A stretch of DNA of 64,000 nucleotides from Hyphomicrobiales bacterium (GTDB taxonomy: Bacteria; Pseudomonadota; Alphaproteobacteria; Rhizobiales; Rhizobiaceae). Below the pieces are notes generated by a model. That model had not been told where the DNA came from. It saw nothing but the letters and a program-made list of their open reading frames with translations, and did no database searches. Location: positions 992,001 to 1,056,000 of the forward strand of contig UBYA01000011.1 in assembly GCA_900469615.1 (NCBI GenBank). The letters run 5' to 3'. Position numbers and translations under genes: made by a program. The first letter of the stretch is position 1, and every line of letters begins with the position of its first letter. Shown here piece by piece: positions 8,657 to 16,759 of the stretch.

Positions 8657-9565
8657 CTACTCCCGCACGCCGGGCAGGCTGGCTCCGCTCTTGCGGGCCA
8701 GGATTTTTGCGACGGCCGCGTCATCCTCCAGGCCCAAGCCTGCTTCGGATGCCTCGGTGAACAGGCTGAGCGCCGCTGAGGCAAGCGGGGTGAGGGCACC
8801 TGCCGTCTCGGCTTCCGATGTCACGATTCCAAGGTCCTTGACGAAGATGTTAACGGCCGAGCGCGGCGTATAGTCACCGGAAACGATGTGCTCGCCGCGG
8901 TTCTCGAACATCCAGGAGGACCCGGCGGAGACGCGGATCACCTCGTAAAGCGTCTTCAGGTCGATGCCGGCCTTGGCGGCAAGCGTCATGGCTTCGGCGG
9001 TTGCGGCAATGTGCACGCCGGCAAGAAGCTGATTGATCATTTTAACCTGAGAGCCGGGGCCGGCCCGATCCCCGAGCCGGAACACCTTGGCCGCGATGGC
9101 GTCGAGAACGCCGGCTGCGCGATCGAAAGCCTCGGGCGCGCCGGACGCCATGACCGTGATCTCGCCCGACAGCGCGCGAACATGACCACCGGAAACAGGA
9201 GCATCGATGACGAGCATGCCGGCCGCTTCCAGTTTTTCGGCGATTGCTTTCGTGGCGCTCGGGGCCATGGTGGCGCAAAGCAGAAAGACCGTTGCCGGCC
9301 GTGCGGTCTCCAGCGCGCCATCCGGCCCGAAAAGGACCTCTTCGACCTGCTTGCTGTTGACGACGTAGACAAGGATTACGTCCGCGTCTCCGGCTGCGGA
9401 CGCGGGCGTGGTGCAGGATGTGCCTCCGTTCTCGGCAAGACGGGCGAGCACTTCGCTGCGGACATCGCATCCGTGAACGGCAAACCCCGCTTTGAGAAGG
9501 GAAAGGGCAGCGCCCCAACCCATGGATCCCAAGCCGATCACGGCTGCCTTCCTCGTCTGCTGCAC
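8657..9565 (-). CDS. ltnD: L-threonate dehydrogenase (beta-hydroxyacid dehydrogenase family)
   Basis: A 302-residue NAD-dependent 3-hydroxyisobutyrate-dehydrogenase-like enzyme of the LtnD type, oxidising L-threonate at C2. Visible features are the Rossmann motif GLGSMG near the N-terminus, the substrate loop DAPVSGGHVRALSG and the catalytic Lys in KMINQLLAG. The GTG at 9565 is chosen: an AGAGG site lies upstream and the protein then has family length. An in-frame ATG at 9697 would include the operator and is rejected. It is the first gene of the operon, immediately downstream of a LacI-type operator. Confidence 0.88.
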   Translation of the reverse strand: MQQTRKAAVIGLGSMGWGAALSLLKAGFAVHGCDVRSEVLARLAENGGTSCTTPASAAGDADVILVYVVNSKQVEEVLFGPDGALETARPATVFLLCATMAPSATKAIAEKLEAAGMLVIDAPVSGGHVRALSGEITVMASGAPEAFDRAAGVLDAIAAKVFRLGDRAGPGSQVKMINQLLAGVHIAATAEAMTLAAKAGIDLKTLYEVIRVSAGSSWMFENRGEHIVSGDYTPRSAVNIFVKDLGIVTSEAETAGALTPLASAALSLFTEASEAGLGLEDDAAVAKILARKSGASLPGVRE

Positions 9566-9592
9566 GGTTCTACCTCTGTCGATCTTGGAAAT

Positions 9593-9616
9593 GTTACCGA
9601 TACCGGTATCGATAAC
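9593..9616. promoter_or_regulatory. LacI-type operator between ltnD and the lacI-family gene
   Basis: A 24-base inverted repeat with half-sites GTTACCGATACC (9593-9604) and GGTATCGATAAC (9605-9616). One position breaks perfect symmetry. The central CCGG core and even symmetry are typical of LacI/GntR(GNT-I)-type operators. It starts 27 bases upstream of the ltnD GTG and lies 117 bases before the divergent regulator, so binding there could block the tetronate promoter and possibly the regulator's own. Confidence 0.8.
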
Positions 9617-9732
9617 ATGGCCGATTTTCCCGGTAATTGTCAATGGGCGGCTGTTTTCCTTTTCGAAGAAACATCCTATGAAGAAGAGCGGCGGCATGCG
9701 GGCCGCTGCTGTTCATCGGGGGGTGCTTGGGG

Positions 9733-10770
9733 ATGCGCAAACCCACTCTGGAAGAAGTCGCGACCGAGGCCGGCGTCAGCAAGATGACGGCCTCGCGCGC
9801 CCTGCGCGGTGCCGCCGACGTCTCCACCGAGACGCGCGACAGGGTCGTCGAGGCGGCGACGCGGATGAACTACGTGGGCAACAGGCTCGCGCTCTCCCTG
9901 TCCTCCCGCCGCACCAACCTCGTCGCAGTCGTCGTTCCCAGCATGTCGAACATCGTCTTTCCGGAGGTCCTGGCCGGCATTTCCGCCGGCCTCGACGGCT
10001 CCGGCATGCAGGCCGTATTCGGCATATCCGATTATGACATGGCGAAGGAGCGCGAGATCATCCGCGACATGCTCTCCTGGCAGCCCTGCGCCATCATCGT
10101 CACCGGCCTCGACCAGCCGGAAGAGACGGTGGATCTGCTCCGTCATGCCGATATTCCCGTCATTCAGCTTATGGATCTCGACGGCGCGCCCATCGATTTC
10201 AATGTCGGGCTTTCGCATGGCGCGGCAGGAGAGGACATGGCTGAGGCGCTTGTCGCGGCCGGACGCCGGCGGTTCGGCTATGTCGGCAGCGCGCTTGCGA
10301 GGGATTTGCGGGCGGGCAAACGCAAAGCCGGCTTCGAGCGCGCACTGCGCGCCCATGGTCTGGGGTTTGCCGAACAACGGATCGACGATGCCTTTTCGTC
10401 GATCGCGCTGGGAAAGCAGTTGACGACGGCCATGCTCGCGGCTGTGCCGGATATCGATTGCATCTATTATTCCAATGACGACATGGCGAGCGGCGGACTG
10501 TTCGCCTGCATGGAACTGGGCGTCGTCGTCCCCCGGCAGATCCTGATTGCCGGCTTCAATGGGCTGGATCTGGTCAATTCCCTGCCGGCGCCGGTCGCGA
10601 CATCCCGCTCTCCAAGGCGCGCCATCGGCCAGGTCGCCGCGCAATTGGTCCGCCAGGCGGTGGCGGGCGGCGGCGATGCGCGTGAAAAGACGATTGTGTT
10701 CAAACCGACGATTATCGGCATCGATCCGAGCGATACCGCTGCCCGGACGGAGCAAATCCAATCATCGTGA
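9733..10770 (+). CDS. LacI-family regulator of the tetronate operon
   Basis: A 345-residue LacI-family repressor. The helix-turn-helix occupies residues 1-25 (TLEEVATEAGVSKMTASRALRG), followed by the hinge helix (NRLALSLSSRRT) and a periplasmic-binding-like effector domain (LVAVVVPSMSN to the end). The ATG at 9733 is used; a TTG six bases earlier is possible. It is divergent from ltnD with the 9593-9616 palindrome between them, so it is the likely repressor of the tetronate operon. A pathway intermediate or a tetronate is the presumed inducer. Confidence 0.9.
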   Translation: MRKPTLEEVATEAGVSKMTASRALRGAADVSTETRDRVVEAATRMNYVGNRLALSLSSRRTNLVAVVVPSMSNIVFPEVLAGISAGLDGSGMQAVFGISDYDMAKEREIIRDMLSWQPCAIIVTGLDQPEETVDLLRHADIPVIQLMDLDGAPIDFNVGLSHGAAGEDMAEALVAAGRRRFGYVGSALARDLRAGKRKAGFERALRAHGLGFAEQRIDDAFSSIALGKQLTTAMLAAVPDIDCIYYSNDDMASGGLFACMELGVVVPRQILIAGFNGLDLVNSLPAPVATSRSPRRAIGQVAAQLVRQAVAGGGDAREKTIVFKPTIIGIDPSDTAARTEQIQSS

Positions 10771-10914
10771 CGGATCGGGCAAGGCGGCAGCGGCTTACGT
10801 TCGGCAACAAGATTTCCCACAAATTTCATAGGCTGGAAATATTCGGAAACCGGCAGGGCAAAACAATCGGATAGACCGCCGAGGAGTTTATCTTGCTATG
10901 GAGTCCGATTGCCG

Positions 10915-11739
10915 ATGTTCCCTTTCAATCCGTGGCGACGGGAAGAATTGAGCCATATCGTTGTCACCACCTTTCACGAGAAGGGTTATCGTGAATACGG
11001 CAAGAAGTGCATCGAGACGTTCCTCAAGTGCTGGCCGAAGGATATTTCTCTGGTTGTCTATGCCGAAGACGTCGAGATAGAGGAAAAGGATCGGCGTCTT
11101 GTGGTGTTCGACCATTGCGAGGTCTTGCCGCGGCTGCGTGCTTTTCGCGAAGCCTACGGCAACAATCCGCAGGCCAACGGATATCGGCCGGCGCGCAACG
11201 GGCTCGTTCGGGATTTTCGCTGGGATGCCGTGCGCTTCTCCAACAAGGTTTTCGCGGTTGCCGATGCTATCCGGCGCTATCATGGCATGGTCGATCAACT
11301 GATATGGCTGGATGCCGATACGGTAACGCACAGGGTCTTACCGAAGAGCTTCCTCGACGGCATCGCGCCGCGCGGCCACGAGCTCGCCGCCTATCTCAAC
11401 AGGCGCATCTATCCTGAATGCGGATGGGTGGGATACAATCTTCGCCATCCCGCGATATCGAGTTTTGCCGACCGTTTCGAGACGGCTTATTCGTCAGGAT
11501 ATTTCCTGACGATGAAGGAAAGCCATGACAGCTTCGTCTTCTGGAAAGTGCTTCAGCAGATGGAAAGCGACAAGGAAGCAAGGTTCAAGCGTCTCGGCTC
11601 GAGACTGACAAAAACGCATGTCTTCATCAACAGCGTTCTGGGCGGTTATCTGGATCACCTGAAGGGGGACAGGAAATTGGCCGGCAGGAGCCGCCGGAAC
11701 GATTTGAAGTGGCACAGGCGGGAGGCCTGGTGGCAGTAG
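10915..11739 (+). CDS. Glycosyltransferase-like protein, unknown substrate
   Basis: A 274-residue soluble protein. The N-terminal part (IVVTTFHEKGYREYGKKCIETFLKCWP) and a DxD motif (WLDADTVTH, Asp133 and Asp135) suggest a GT-A type nucleotide-sugar transferase that binds a metal. The middle contains ECGWVGYNLRHPAI and the C-terminus is basic. There is no signal peptide or membrane helix. It stands alone between a regulator and a small membrane protein gene, so context gives no substrate. The start is uncertain (ATG 10915, or TTG 10909). Confidence 0.6.
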   Translation: MFPFNPWRREELSHIVVTTFHEKGYREYGKKCIETFLKCWPKDISLVVYAEDVEIEEKDRRLVVFDHCEVLPRLRAFREAYGNNPQANGYRPARNGLVRDFRWDAVRFSNKVFAVADAIRRYHGMVDQLIWLDADTVTHRVLPKSFLDGIAPRGHELAAYLNRRIYPECGWVGYNLRHPAISSFADRFETAYSSGYFLTMKESHDSFVFWKVLQQMESDKEARFKRLGSRLTKTHVFINSVLGGYLDHLKGDRKLAGRSRRNDLKWHRREAWWQ

Positions 11740-11856
11740 CCGATAGCGATCCGGAGCGGCGGAACTCCCAATTTGCGCCGTTAACGGCAAGATGCGAGCA
11801 GATTGTCATTCCGCATACACGGTACTAGTCTCGGCAGAATAAGGGGATTGGCGATC

Positions 11857-12282
11857 ATGTACGACCATTCGATCCTGCCGACGGAGATTGCCGTTCTGCT
11901 TGGGCTGATATGCAATATCGGCGCTCCGCTTCTGGCCTTTTGGGCGGCGGAAAAGCTGCCCCGGTTGCGCCTGTGGTTTCACGGGCTGGCTTTTGCCGCG
12001 ATTCTTGTCTCGCCGCTTATGGCTATGGCGCTCGGCCTGCCCGGTTTGCTGCCGGAGGATGAGGACGGCCCCGAGGTTCGGTTTGCATTTTTGCCACTGA
12101 TCGTCGAGGCCGCAATCATTCTGCTGCTCTATTGCCTTGCCGCCGCCATGCTCTTCTCGAAGTCGGTTCAGACTGCCATCGCGGATTGGCATGAAGGAGA
12201 CCGGTTTCAGCGTATGAACGCGCGTCCTCGTCCTGGGTCGTCAAGACGGAACCCTGTATCGAGAATGCCGAGATCCAGATAG
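11857..12282 (+). CDS. Small membrane protein, unknown function
   Basis: A 141-residue protein starting at the ATG at 11857, with AAGGGG about ten bases upstream. It has three hydrophobic helices: ILPTEIAVLLGLICNIGAPLLAFW, LRLWFHGLAFAAILVSPLMAMAL and FLPLIVEAAIILLLYCLAAAMLF. The tail is Arg/Ser-rich and polar. No family is recognised. The stop codon begins a 17-base sequence almost identical to one at the stop codon of the preceding gene (11737). Confidence 0.55.
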   Translation: MYDHSILPTEIAVLLGLICNIGAPLLAFWAAEKLPRLRLWFHGLAFAAILVSPLMAMALGLPGLLPEDEDGPEVRFAFLPLIVEAAIILLLYCLAAAMLFSKSVQTAIADWHEGDRFQRMNARPRPGSSRRNPVSRMPRSR

Positions 12283-12442
12283 CCGATAACGATCCGCCGA
12301 GGGTCGGGCTACGCCGCGGCGGCCGGAAAAGATTTCGTGCCTGTCGGGGCGCGGCGACCGGAGCTGGGGCGCGTTCAGGCGGAGTTCAGGCGAGTCGGCC
12401 TATGTCTTCCTTGTCCATGAGACAGGAAATGGGGGTAAGGAA

Positions 12443-12817
12443 ATGCTTGAACGTTTGGTACGAGTTTCGCGCGTCGCCGTGATCGGGCTGGCCGCTTTGC
12501 AACTGATGACATCGGTCGCTTCGGCGCAATATTACGGTGGCGATGACGGCGACGCACCGCCACCGCCCTGGCAGCGTGATCAGGGCCGGGATTGGAGAGG
12601 CCCGCCACGGGACCGTGATCGCGACCGGGATTGGGATCGTGACCGCGACCGCGGCTGCAGCCGGCGCGACCTCATGCGGGCTGCACGCGCGGAAGGTTTC
12701 CGGCGCATCGATTCTGTCGACAGCAACGGGCGACGCATCGTCGTTCGCGGCTGGAATGACGGTGGTCCGGACCGCATGGTCTTCGCCAATCGCCGCGGTT
12801 GCCCGGTTATCGATTGA
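12443..12817 (+). CDS. Secreted Arg/Asp-repeat protein
   Basis: A 124-residue protein with a clear signal peptide (cleavage after SVASA near residue 28). A Pro-rich stretch follows (DAPPPPWQ), then an Arg-Asp dipeptide repeat covering about residues 48-70, and a compact C-terminal domain (SRRDLMRAARAEGFRRID to RGCPVID) with two Cys. The C-terminal part resembles small conserved alphaproteobacterial periplasmic proteins of unknown role. The charged repeat is probably disordered. A strong hairpin lies 16 bases after the stop. Confidence 0.7.
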   Translation: MLERLVRVSRVAVIGLAALQLMTSVASAQYYGGDDGDAPPPPWQRDQGRDWRGPPRDRDRDRDWDRDRDRGCSRRDLMRAARAEGFRRIDSVDSNGRRIVVRGWNDGGPDRMVFANRRGCPVID

Positions 12818-12832
12818 CGCGCGAAAAACGAC

Positions 12833-12869
12833 ATAAGCGGAAGCCGAGTGCGGATCGGCTTCCGCTTAT
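12833..12869. terminator. Hairpin terminator after the Arg/Asp-repeat gene
   Basis: ATAAGCGGAAGCCGA (12833-12847) pairs perfectly with TCGGCTTCCGCTTAT (12855-12869), a 15-base stem with a 7-base loop. No strong T-run follows, but its position just after a stop codon fits a terminator. Confidence 0.7.
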
Positions 12870-13428
12870 CTTCGCGGCAACACATTCTTTCGGCTGGCTG
12901 AAAGAGATAGGCTTGCCGCTATTCCGAGGCTTTGCCGTGATTTCGCCGCTTGTTTTCAGGCGGAGGCGAATTTCGCTTTTACAAGAGTGCTACCCCGAGC
13001 GTGCTCAGATTTCCGGGGCCTTAGTCCGCCGTCTGGCCGCGAATTGCCGGTACAGGCCCCAAGCCTCCCATCCGGCTGCGCTCTTGCGCATTTCACGACA
13101 GCGAGAGAGGCGATCCGATGAGTCGAATGGCTTGGCTCTGTAGCTGAAGAGATTTTGTCACCGAGTTGTGACGTCGGGCGGATCGTTCGCCGTCGGCTGG
13201 CCCGTTCGGATTGGCGGTCAGGCTGTCCTCACGCCATCGTCGCCACCCGCAGTCCTCAGGTTCTCTCCGGCCGCAACACGGCATGAAGAAGACGTGCTTG
13301 CGGCTATCCGACAAAACCCATGCCGCCGGCGTGCCGCCTTCTTGTTGGGCGGTGGCGCCGACGGCATGCTGAGGAGTTGCCGATGACGTCCGTGCTCACC
13401 CCTGCGGAGCACGTACGCATACGCGACA
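12870..13428. other. Intergenic region without a supported gene
   Basis: About 560 bases. Short open frames occur on both strands, but none has a ribosome site together with a plausible protein. A short dyad, GTCAC-N6-GTGAC, lies near 13160. No tRNA-like fold was seen. A small RNA cannot be excluded. Confidence 0.4.
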
Positions 13429-13650
13429 CTACTTTTCCGCAACTCTCCCAGCGAGAGCCATGACATAATCGTCTGCAATATCGGCCAGGGTCAAAGCGAC
13501 CTCCGGTTCGTTCCAGCCGGCGCCAAGCGCCATCTGTATGAAATCGCGAAAGGCCACTTCGAGGACTTCTTCGCGCTCGACTGCACGGTAGGAGTCGTTG
13601 ACCGGATGCTGCGGCTTGCTGATTTGTATTGTCTGGCGGGTCGATACCAT
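13429..13650 (-). CDS. Conserved-looking small hypothetical protein
   Basis: A 73-residue acidic, probably helical protein starting MVSTRQTIQISKPQHP at the ATG at 13650. The core reads REEVLEVAFRDFIQMAL and EVALTLADIADDYVMAL, with good coding character and no membrane segment. The frame could extend upstream to 13758, but the added part looks random. Function is unknown and neighbours give no hint. Confidence 0.45.
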   Translation of the reverse strand: MVSTRQTIQISKPQHPVNDSYRAVEREEVLEVAFRDFIQMALGAGWNEPEVALTLADIADDYVMALAGRVAEK

Positions 13651-13919
13651 TGCTACGTTCCCTAAAGCTTGCCTCGACGGACGCAGGGTACATTTGCCAA
13701 ACGCCGGGACTTTGGTGCCAAAACGACTATTCCCTTTCATTTTTAATAGGTTACGCACCGTATGTCGTTAGCCGTGCATCCGGAAACTTGCAGCAGCGTC
13801 CATTTTCGCAATCGCTGAAGAGCAATCGCGCGGCTTCTCGATGGAATGGTGTGGGGTACGTCTTCGCCTCGCGCGAAGCGGCCGGCCTCATGCTTGTCGA
13901 GACGCCGGGATCCGCCGCG
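13651..13919. other. Intergenic region without a supported gene
   Basis: Upstream region of the small hypothetical gene, partly AT-rich near 13720-13760 (TTCATTTTTAATAGG), which could hold its promoter. No convincing coding sequence is seen on either strand. Confidence 0.35.
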
Positions 13920-14020
13920 TCTAGAGCAATGCCAAGGGAAGTGCGCAGTCGTTTTCCATCCGGAACCGCGCAAAAACAAAGAGATAGAGCGGCTCGGCGC
14001 TTCCGTGAAACACGGGAACC
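13920..14020 (+). repeat. Dispersed rhizobial-type intergenic repeat, copy 1
   Basis: The element starts TCTAGAGCAATGCC and contains GTTTTCCATCCGGAAC, GCGCAAAAACAAAGAGATAG and a terminal dyad (TTCCGTG then CACGGGAA). The same order of blocks occurs in inverted orientation at 50099-50201, and a fragment lies at 17629-17680. It lies directly behind the AraC gene and may add a hairpin to that transcript. Confidence 0.7.
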
Positions 14021-14023
14021 ACT

Positions 14024-15232
14024 TTAATGATAGTAGCCGAGAGTGTTCAGCCACTCTTCGAAGGAGTGCGCGCCGCCGGGCGAGGTCGGCGTGGCGACCT
14101 GTCCGATATAGCGCGGAATGGTGAGGTTTCTCGCCTCGCGCGGGCTGTAGCCGAATTCCTTGCTGAACGCCCGGCTGAAATGTGCCGCCGAGGAAAATCC
14201 GACGGCAAAGGCAATATCGACGATCTGCTCGCGGTTGGCGGGGTCGCTAAGCGCGGCATGGGCCGACAGGAGGCGACGACGCTGAATATAATGATGCACG
14301 CCGCCATATTGCTCGAAGATCTGGTAGAGCCTGGTGCGCGATATTCCGAGCTCGCGGCATATCTGCTCCACGGTCAGATCGCCCGAGGTGAGGTTACTTT
14401 CGACGAAACGCCGCACGCGCTCCGTGACCGCAAGGGTGCTGTGCTGCTCCACCCCTGTCGATTGCGCCGCAGAGGTCGAAACGGAAGCCACGATCATGTT
14501 GCGCACCGTCTGGACGACATGCGGCAGATCCGTGGCGGCAAAGCGCGGGAGGTTGCCTTCGACGCTGTCGAGATATTCGATCAGCATGCTGGTGAAGACC
14601 CCGGAAAGGGCGATGTTGTTCTCGATTTCGACGGGGGCGGGAACATCGAACAGCAATTCACGCGGCAGGAAGAGCGAGAGAGTTTTCGCCTCGGTCGAAC
14701 GACCCCGAAAAGGATGGCCGAGAGAGCGCAATTCTACCTTGCCCGGTTCGCCTTCCAGCACCCGCCCATCGACTTCCGACCAGGTTCGGCCACTGCGAAG
14801 CACGGAAATATGCCAGTGATCGAGAAGGTTCGCCTTCACTTTCGCCTGCGAGCGCATGTAGCTGTGCGGAGGCGTATCTTGTTGAACGATCAGCATGCCG
14901 CCGAGATTCCAGGCGGTGTGGTCGGCCGGAAAACCCGCTTCTTGCGAGACATTGTCGGGCAGGCGGATATCGACCAGCGGCGCGACATAGGTCTGCCACG
15001 CAACAAACTGGGCCGCAGGCTCCATCTCGCGCGTGGAAAACCGCAACGGCTGCAAAGCCGGTGGCAGCGATGCTTCCTCGGAAGCTGCTTTTTCCGGTCG
15101 GGGGAAGCGCCGCCGCTCCGCGTGCAAGGATTTCCGGTCCTTGCGCCATGGCCGTTCCGCCGCCTCGACCGCTACAGATGCGGATCGCTCTTCTTGTCGC
15201 AAATCAGCCAATCCGGTCTCCTCGAATGCCAC
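14024..15232 (-). CDS. AraC-family transcriptional regulator
   Basis: The C-terminus carries two helix-turn-helix units of the AraC/XylS type (VEQICRELGISRTRLYQIF and IVDIAFAVGFSSAAHFSRAF, then FGYSPREARN). The N-terminal half (QFVAWQTYVAPLVDIRLPD onward) resembles the AraC-binding-like domain of rhizobial regulators. The open frame gives 402 residues, but the first 50 or so are Arg/Glu-rich and may be untranslated, so the true start is uncertain. It is divergent from the D-peptide island and could regulate its first gene, although an unrelated target is equally possible. Confidence 0.8.
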   Translation of the reverse strand: MAFEETGLADLRQEERSASVAVEAAERPWRKDRKSLHAERRRFPRPEKAASEEASLPPALQPLRFSTREMEPAAQFVAWQTYVAPLVDIRLPDNVSQEAGFPADHTAWNLGGMLIVQQDTPPHSYMRSQAKVKANLLDHWHISVLRSGRTWSEVDGRVLEGEPGKVELRSLGHPFRGRSTEAKTLSLFLPRELLFDVPAPVEIENNIALSGVFTSMLIEYLDSVEGNLPRFAATDLPHVVQTVRNMIVASVSTSAAQSTGVEQHSTLAVTERVRRFVESNLTSGDLTVEQICRELGISRTRLYQIFEQYGGVHHYIQRRRLLSAHAALSDPANREQIVDIAFAVGFSSAAHFSRAFSKEFGYSPREARNLTIPRYIGQVATPTSPGGAHSFEEWLNTLGYYH

Positions 15233-15676
15233 CGGGACAGAGCATCGCCGTCACGTCGTCGCCCATGACTTCGGCAAAAGGCCGTCCCCTGCCTCGATGA
15301 TAAGGCCTCAAGCCTGCTTCGGGCTGTCTTCTTCAGCGAAACGGAGCGCGGTGACTTTACCGTATTCCCGGCTATTTGATGACACCAAAGCTTCATTTGC
15401 AGTGCGAATCCGAAAAGGCAAGCCTTGCGGGTCATCAATCCCATATTCTCGCGGCAATTGCCCTAAAATATGATAGCAGGTCGCGCTTGTTCGTGTCGTG
15501 CTGGCACATTTGCAGCGGCCGACGGCCGGCAATGGACCAAATCGCCATTCAGCATGCCGGCGGGAGCCGCGCATGGCGGGCACTTTTGCAAAGCCGGTCT
15601 GAAACTATTCCGTTTTTGTTATGCCTTCCGGCTGCGCGGCGGAGTAATGTCGCGCCGATTTGATGAGACAGCACGC
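15233..15676. other. Divergent intergenic region between AraC and dmpA-like genes
   Basis: About 440 bases with no supported gene. An open frame on the minus strand (15308-15583) includes a protein-like stretch but lacks a start with a ribosome site. An AT-rich patch near 15465-15475 (CCTAAAATATGATAG) could be promoter sequence. Confidence 0.35.
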
Positions 15677-16723
15677 ATGGACCACAAGCGCCACAGAATA
15701 CGCGAGTTTGGATTCGCCCCCGGTCATTTCGAGCCCGGGCCGCTGAACGCGATCACCGATGTCGACGGTTTGCGCGTCGGCCATGCCACATGCCGCGAAG
15801 GCGAGCGGACGCGCACGGGCGCCACCGCGATTCTGCCGCATGGTGGCAATCTGTTCCAGGACAAGGTTCCAGCCGGATTTGCCGTCTTCAATGGCTTCGG
15901 AAAATTGGCCGGCTCCACCCAGATCACCGAACTGGGGGAGATCGAAACGCCGATCGTGTTGACGAATACGCTGGCCGTCGGGCGAGGCATCGAGGCCATC
16001 GTGCGCCATACGCTCGTCCAGCCCGGCAATGAGAAGGTCGTGTCGATCAATGCCGTGGTCGGCGAAACGAACGACTCCCGCCTCAACGACATCCGCGCCG
16101 CTCGCCCCACCGTCGATGAGGTCCTGTCGGCAATCGCGACCGCAAGGTCGGGCCCGGTCGAAGAGGGCGCAGTCGGCGCCGGAACCGGAACGGTTGCCTT
16201 CGGGCTGAAGGGCGGTATCGGCACAAGTTCTCGTCTCGTGCCGGTCGGTGCCGAGACCTACCGGCTGGGCGTGCTCGTGCAATCCAATTATGGTGGCCAT
16301 CTCATGATCGCCGGGCATGATTATGCCGCCCTGGCCGAGCACGACAAGGATGGCTCGATCGTCATCATTCTGGCGACGGACGCACCGCTCTGTTCACGCA
16401 ATCTCGAGCGTCTGGCGCGGCGCAGCTTCGGCGGTCTGGCGCGCACCGGCGCGGCACTCAGCAACGGTTCCGGCGACTACGCGCTCGCCTTCTCCACGGC
16501 GGAGGCCGTGCGGTGCACGCCGGAGCGGCGCAAGGGCGTCAGCGTTTCGCCCGCTCTGGGCAACGATGCCGTCTCGCCGCTGTTCGAGGCTGCGATCGAG
16601 GCCACGGAAGAGGCGATCCTCAACTCGCTCGCCATGGCGACCCGGACCGAGGGCTACAATGCCGCGACAGGCAGAAGCTCGACCGTCGATGCCATAACCC
16701 TGCCTTTGCCAGCGCTTCGCTAA
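15677..16723 (+). CDS. dmpA: P1-family peptidase (DmpA-type aminopeptidase/D-amidase)
   Basis: A 348-residue N-terminal-nucleophile hydrolase of the DmpA family, which cleaves itself and then removes N-terminal residues, including D-Ala amides in Ochrobactrum DmpA. The self-cleavage site is NGSGDYAL with Ser265 as new N-terminal nucleophile. Other family blocks are ITDVDGLRVGHAT at the N-terminus, ETNDSRLND in the middle and SNYGGHL. An ATG at 15647 is an alternative start, but its GGAG is too close. The gene for a D-amino acid aminotransferase follows after 36 bases, consistent with use of D-residues. Confidence 0.85.
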   Translation: MDHKRHRIREFGFAPGHFEPGPLNAITDVDGLRVGHATCREGERTRTGATAILPHGGNLFQDKVPAGFAVFNGFGKLAGSTQITELGEIETPIVLTNTLAVGRGIEAIVRHTLVQPGNEKVVSINAVVGETNDSRLNDIRAARPTVDEVLSAIATARSGPVEEGAVGAGTGTVAFGLKGGIGTSSRLVPVGAETYRLGVLVQSNYGGHLMIAGHDYAALAEHDKDGSIVIILATDAPLCSRNLERLARRSFGGLARTGAALSNGSGDYALAFSTAEAVRCTPERRKGVSVSPALGNDAVSPLFEAAIEATEEAILNSLAMATRTEGYNAATGRSSTVDAITLPLPALR

Positions 16724-16759
16724 CCATCAGATTCCAGCCCCCAATCATACGGAGTTTTC

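Noticed and set aside
11737..12296. Insertion sequence or attachment-site duplication flanking the membrane protein gene
   Set aside because: Only a 17-base near-repeat is present; there is no transposase, integrase or inverted terminal repeat.
13168..13386. Possible 72-codon plus-strand gene in the 12870-13428 gap
   Set aside because: No ribosome site and no coherent protein pattern.
15308..15583. Minus-strand frame with a protein-like stretch in the AraC/dmpA gap
   Set aside because: The plausible stretch has no start codon with a ribosome site in frame, and no family was recognised.
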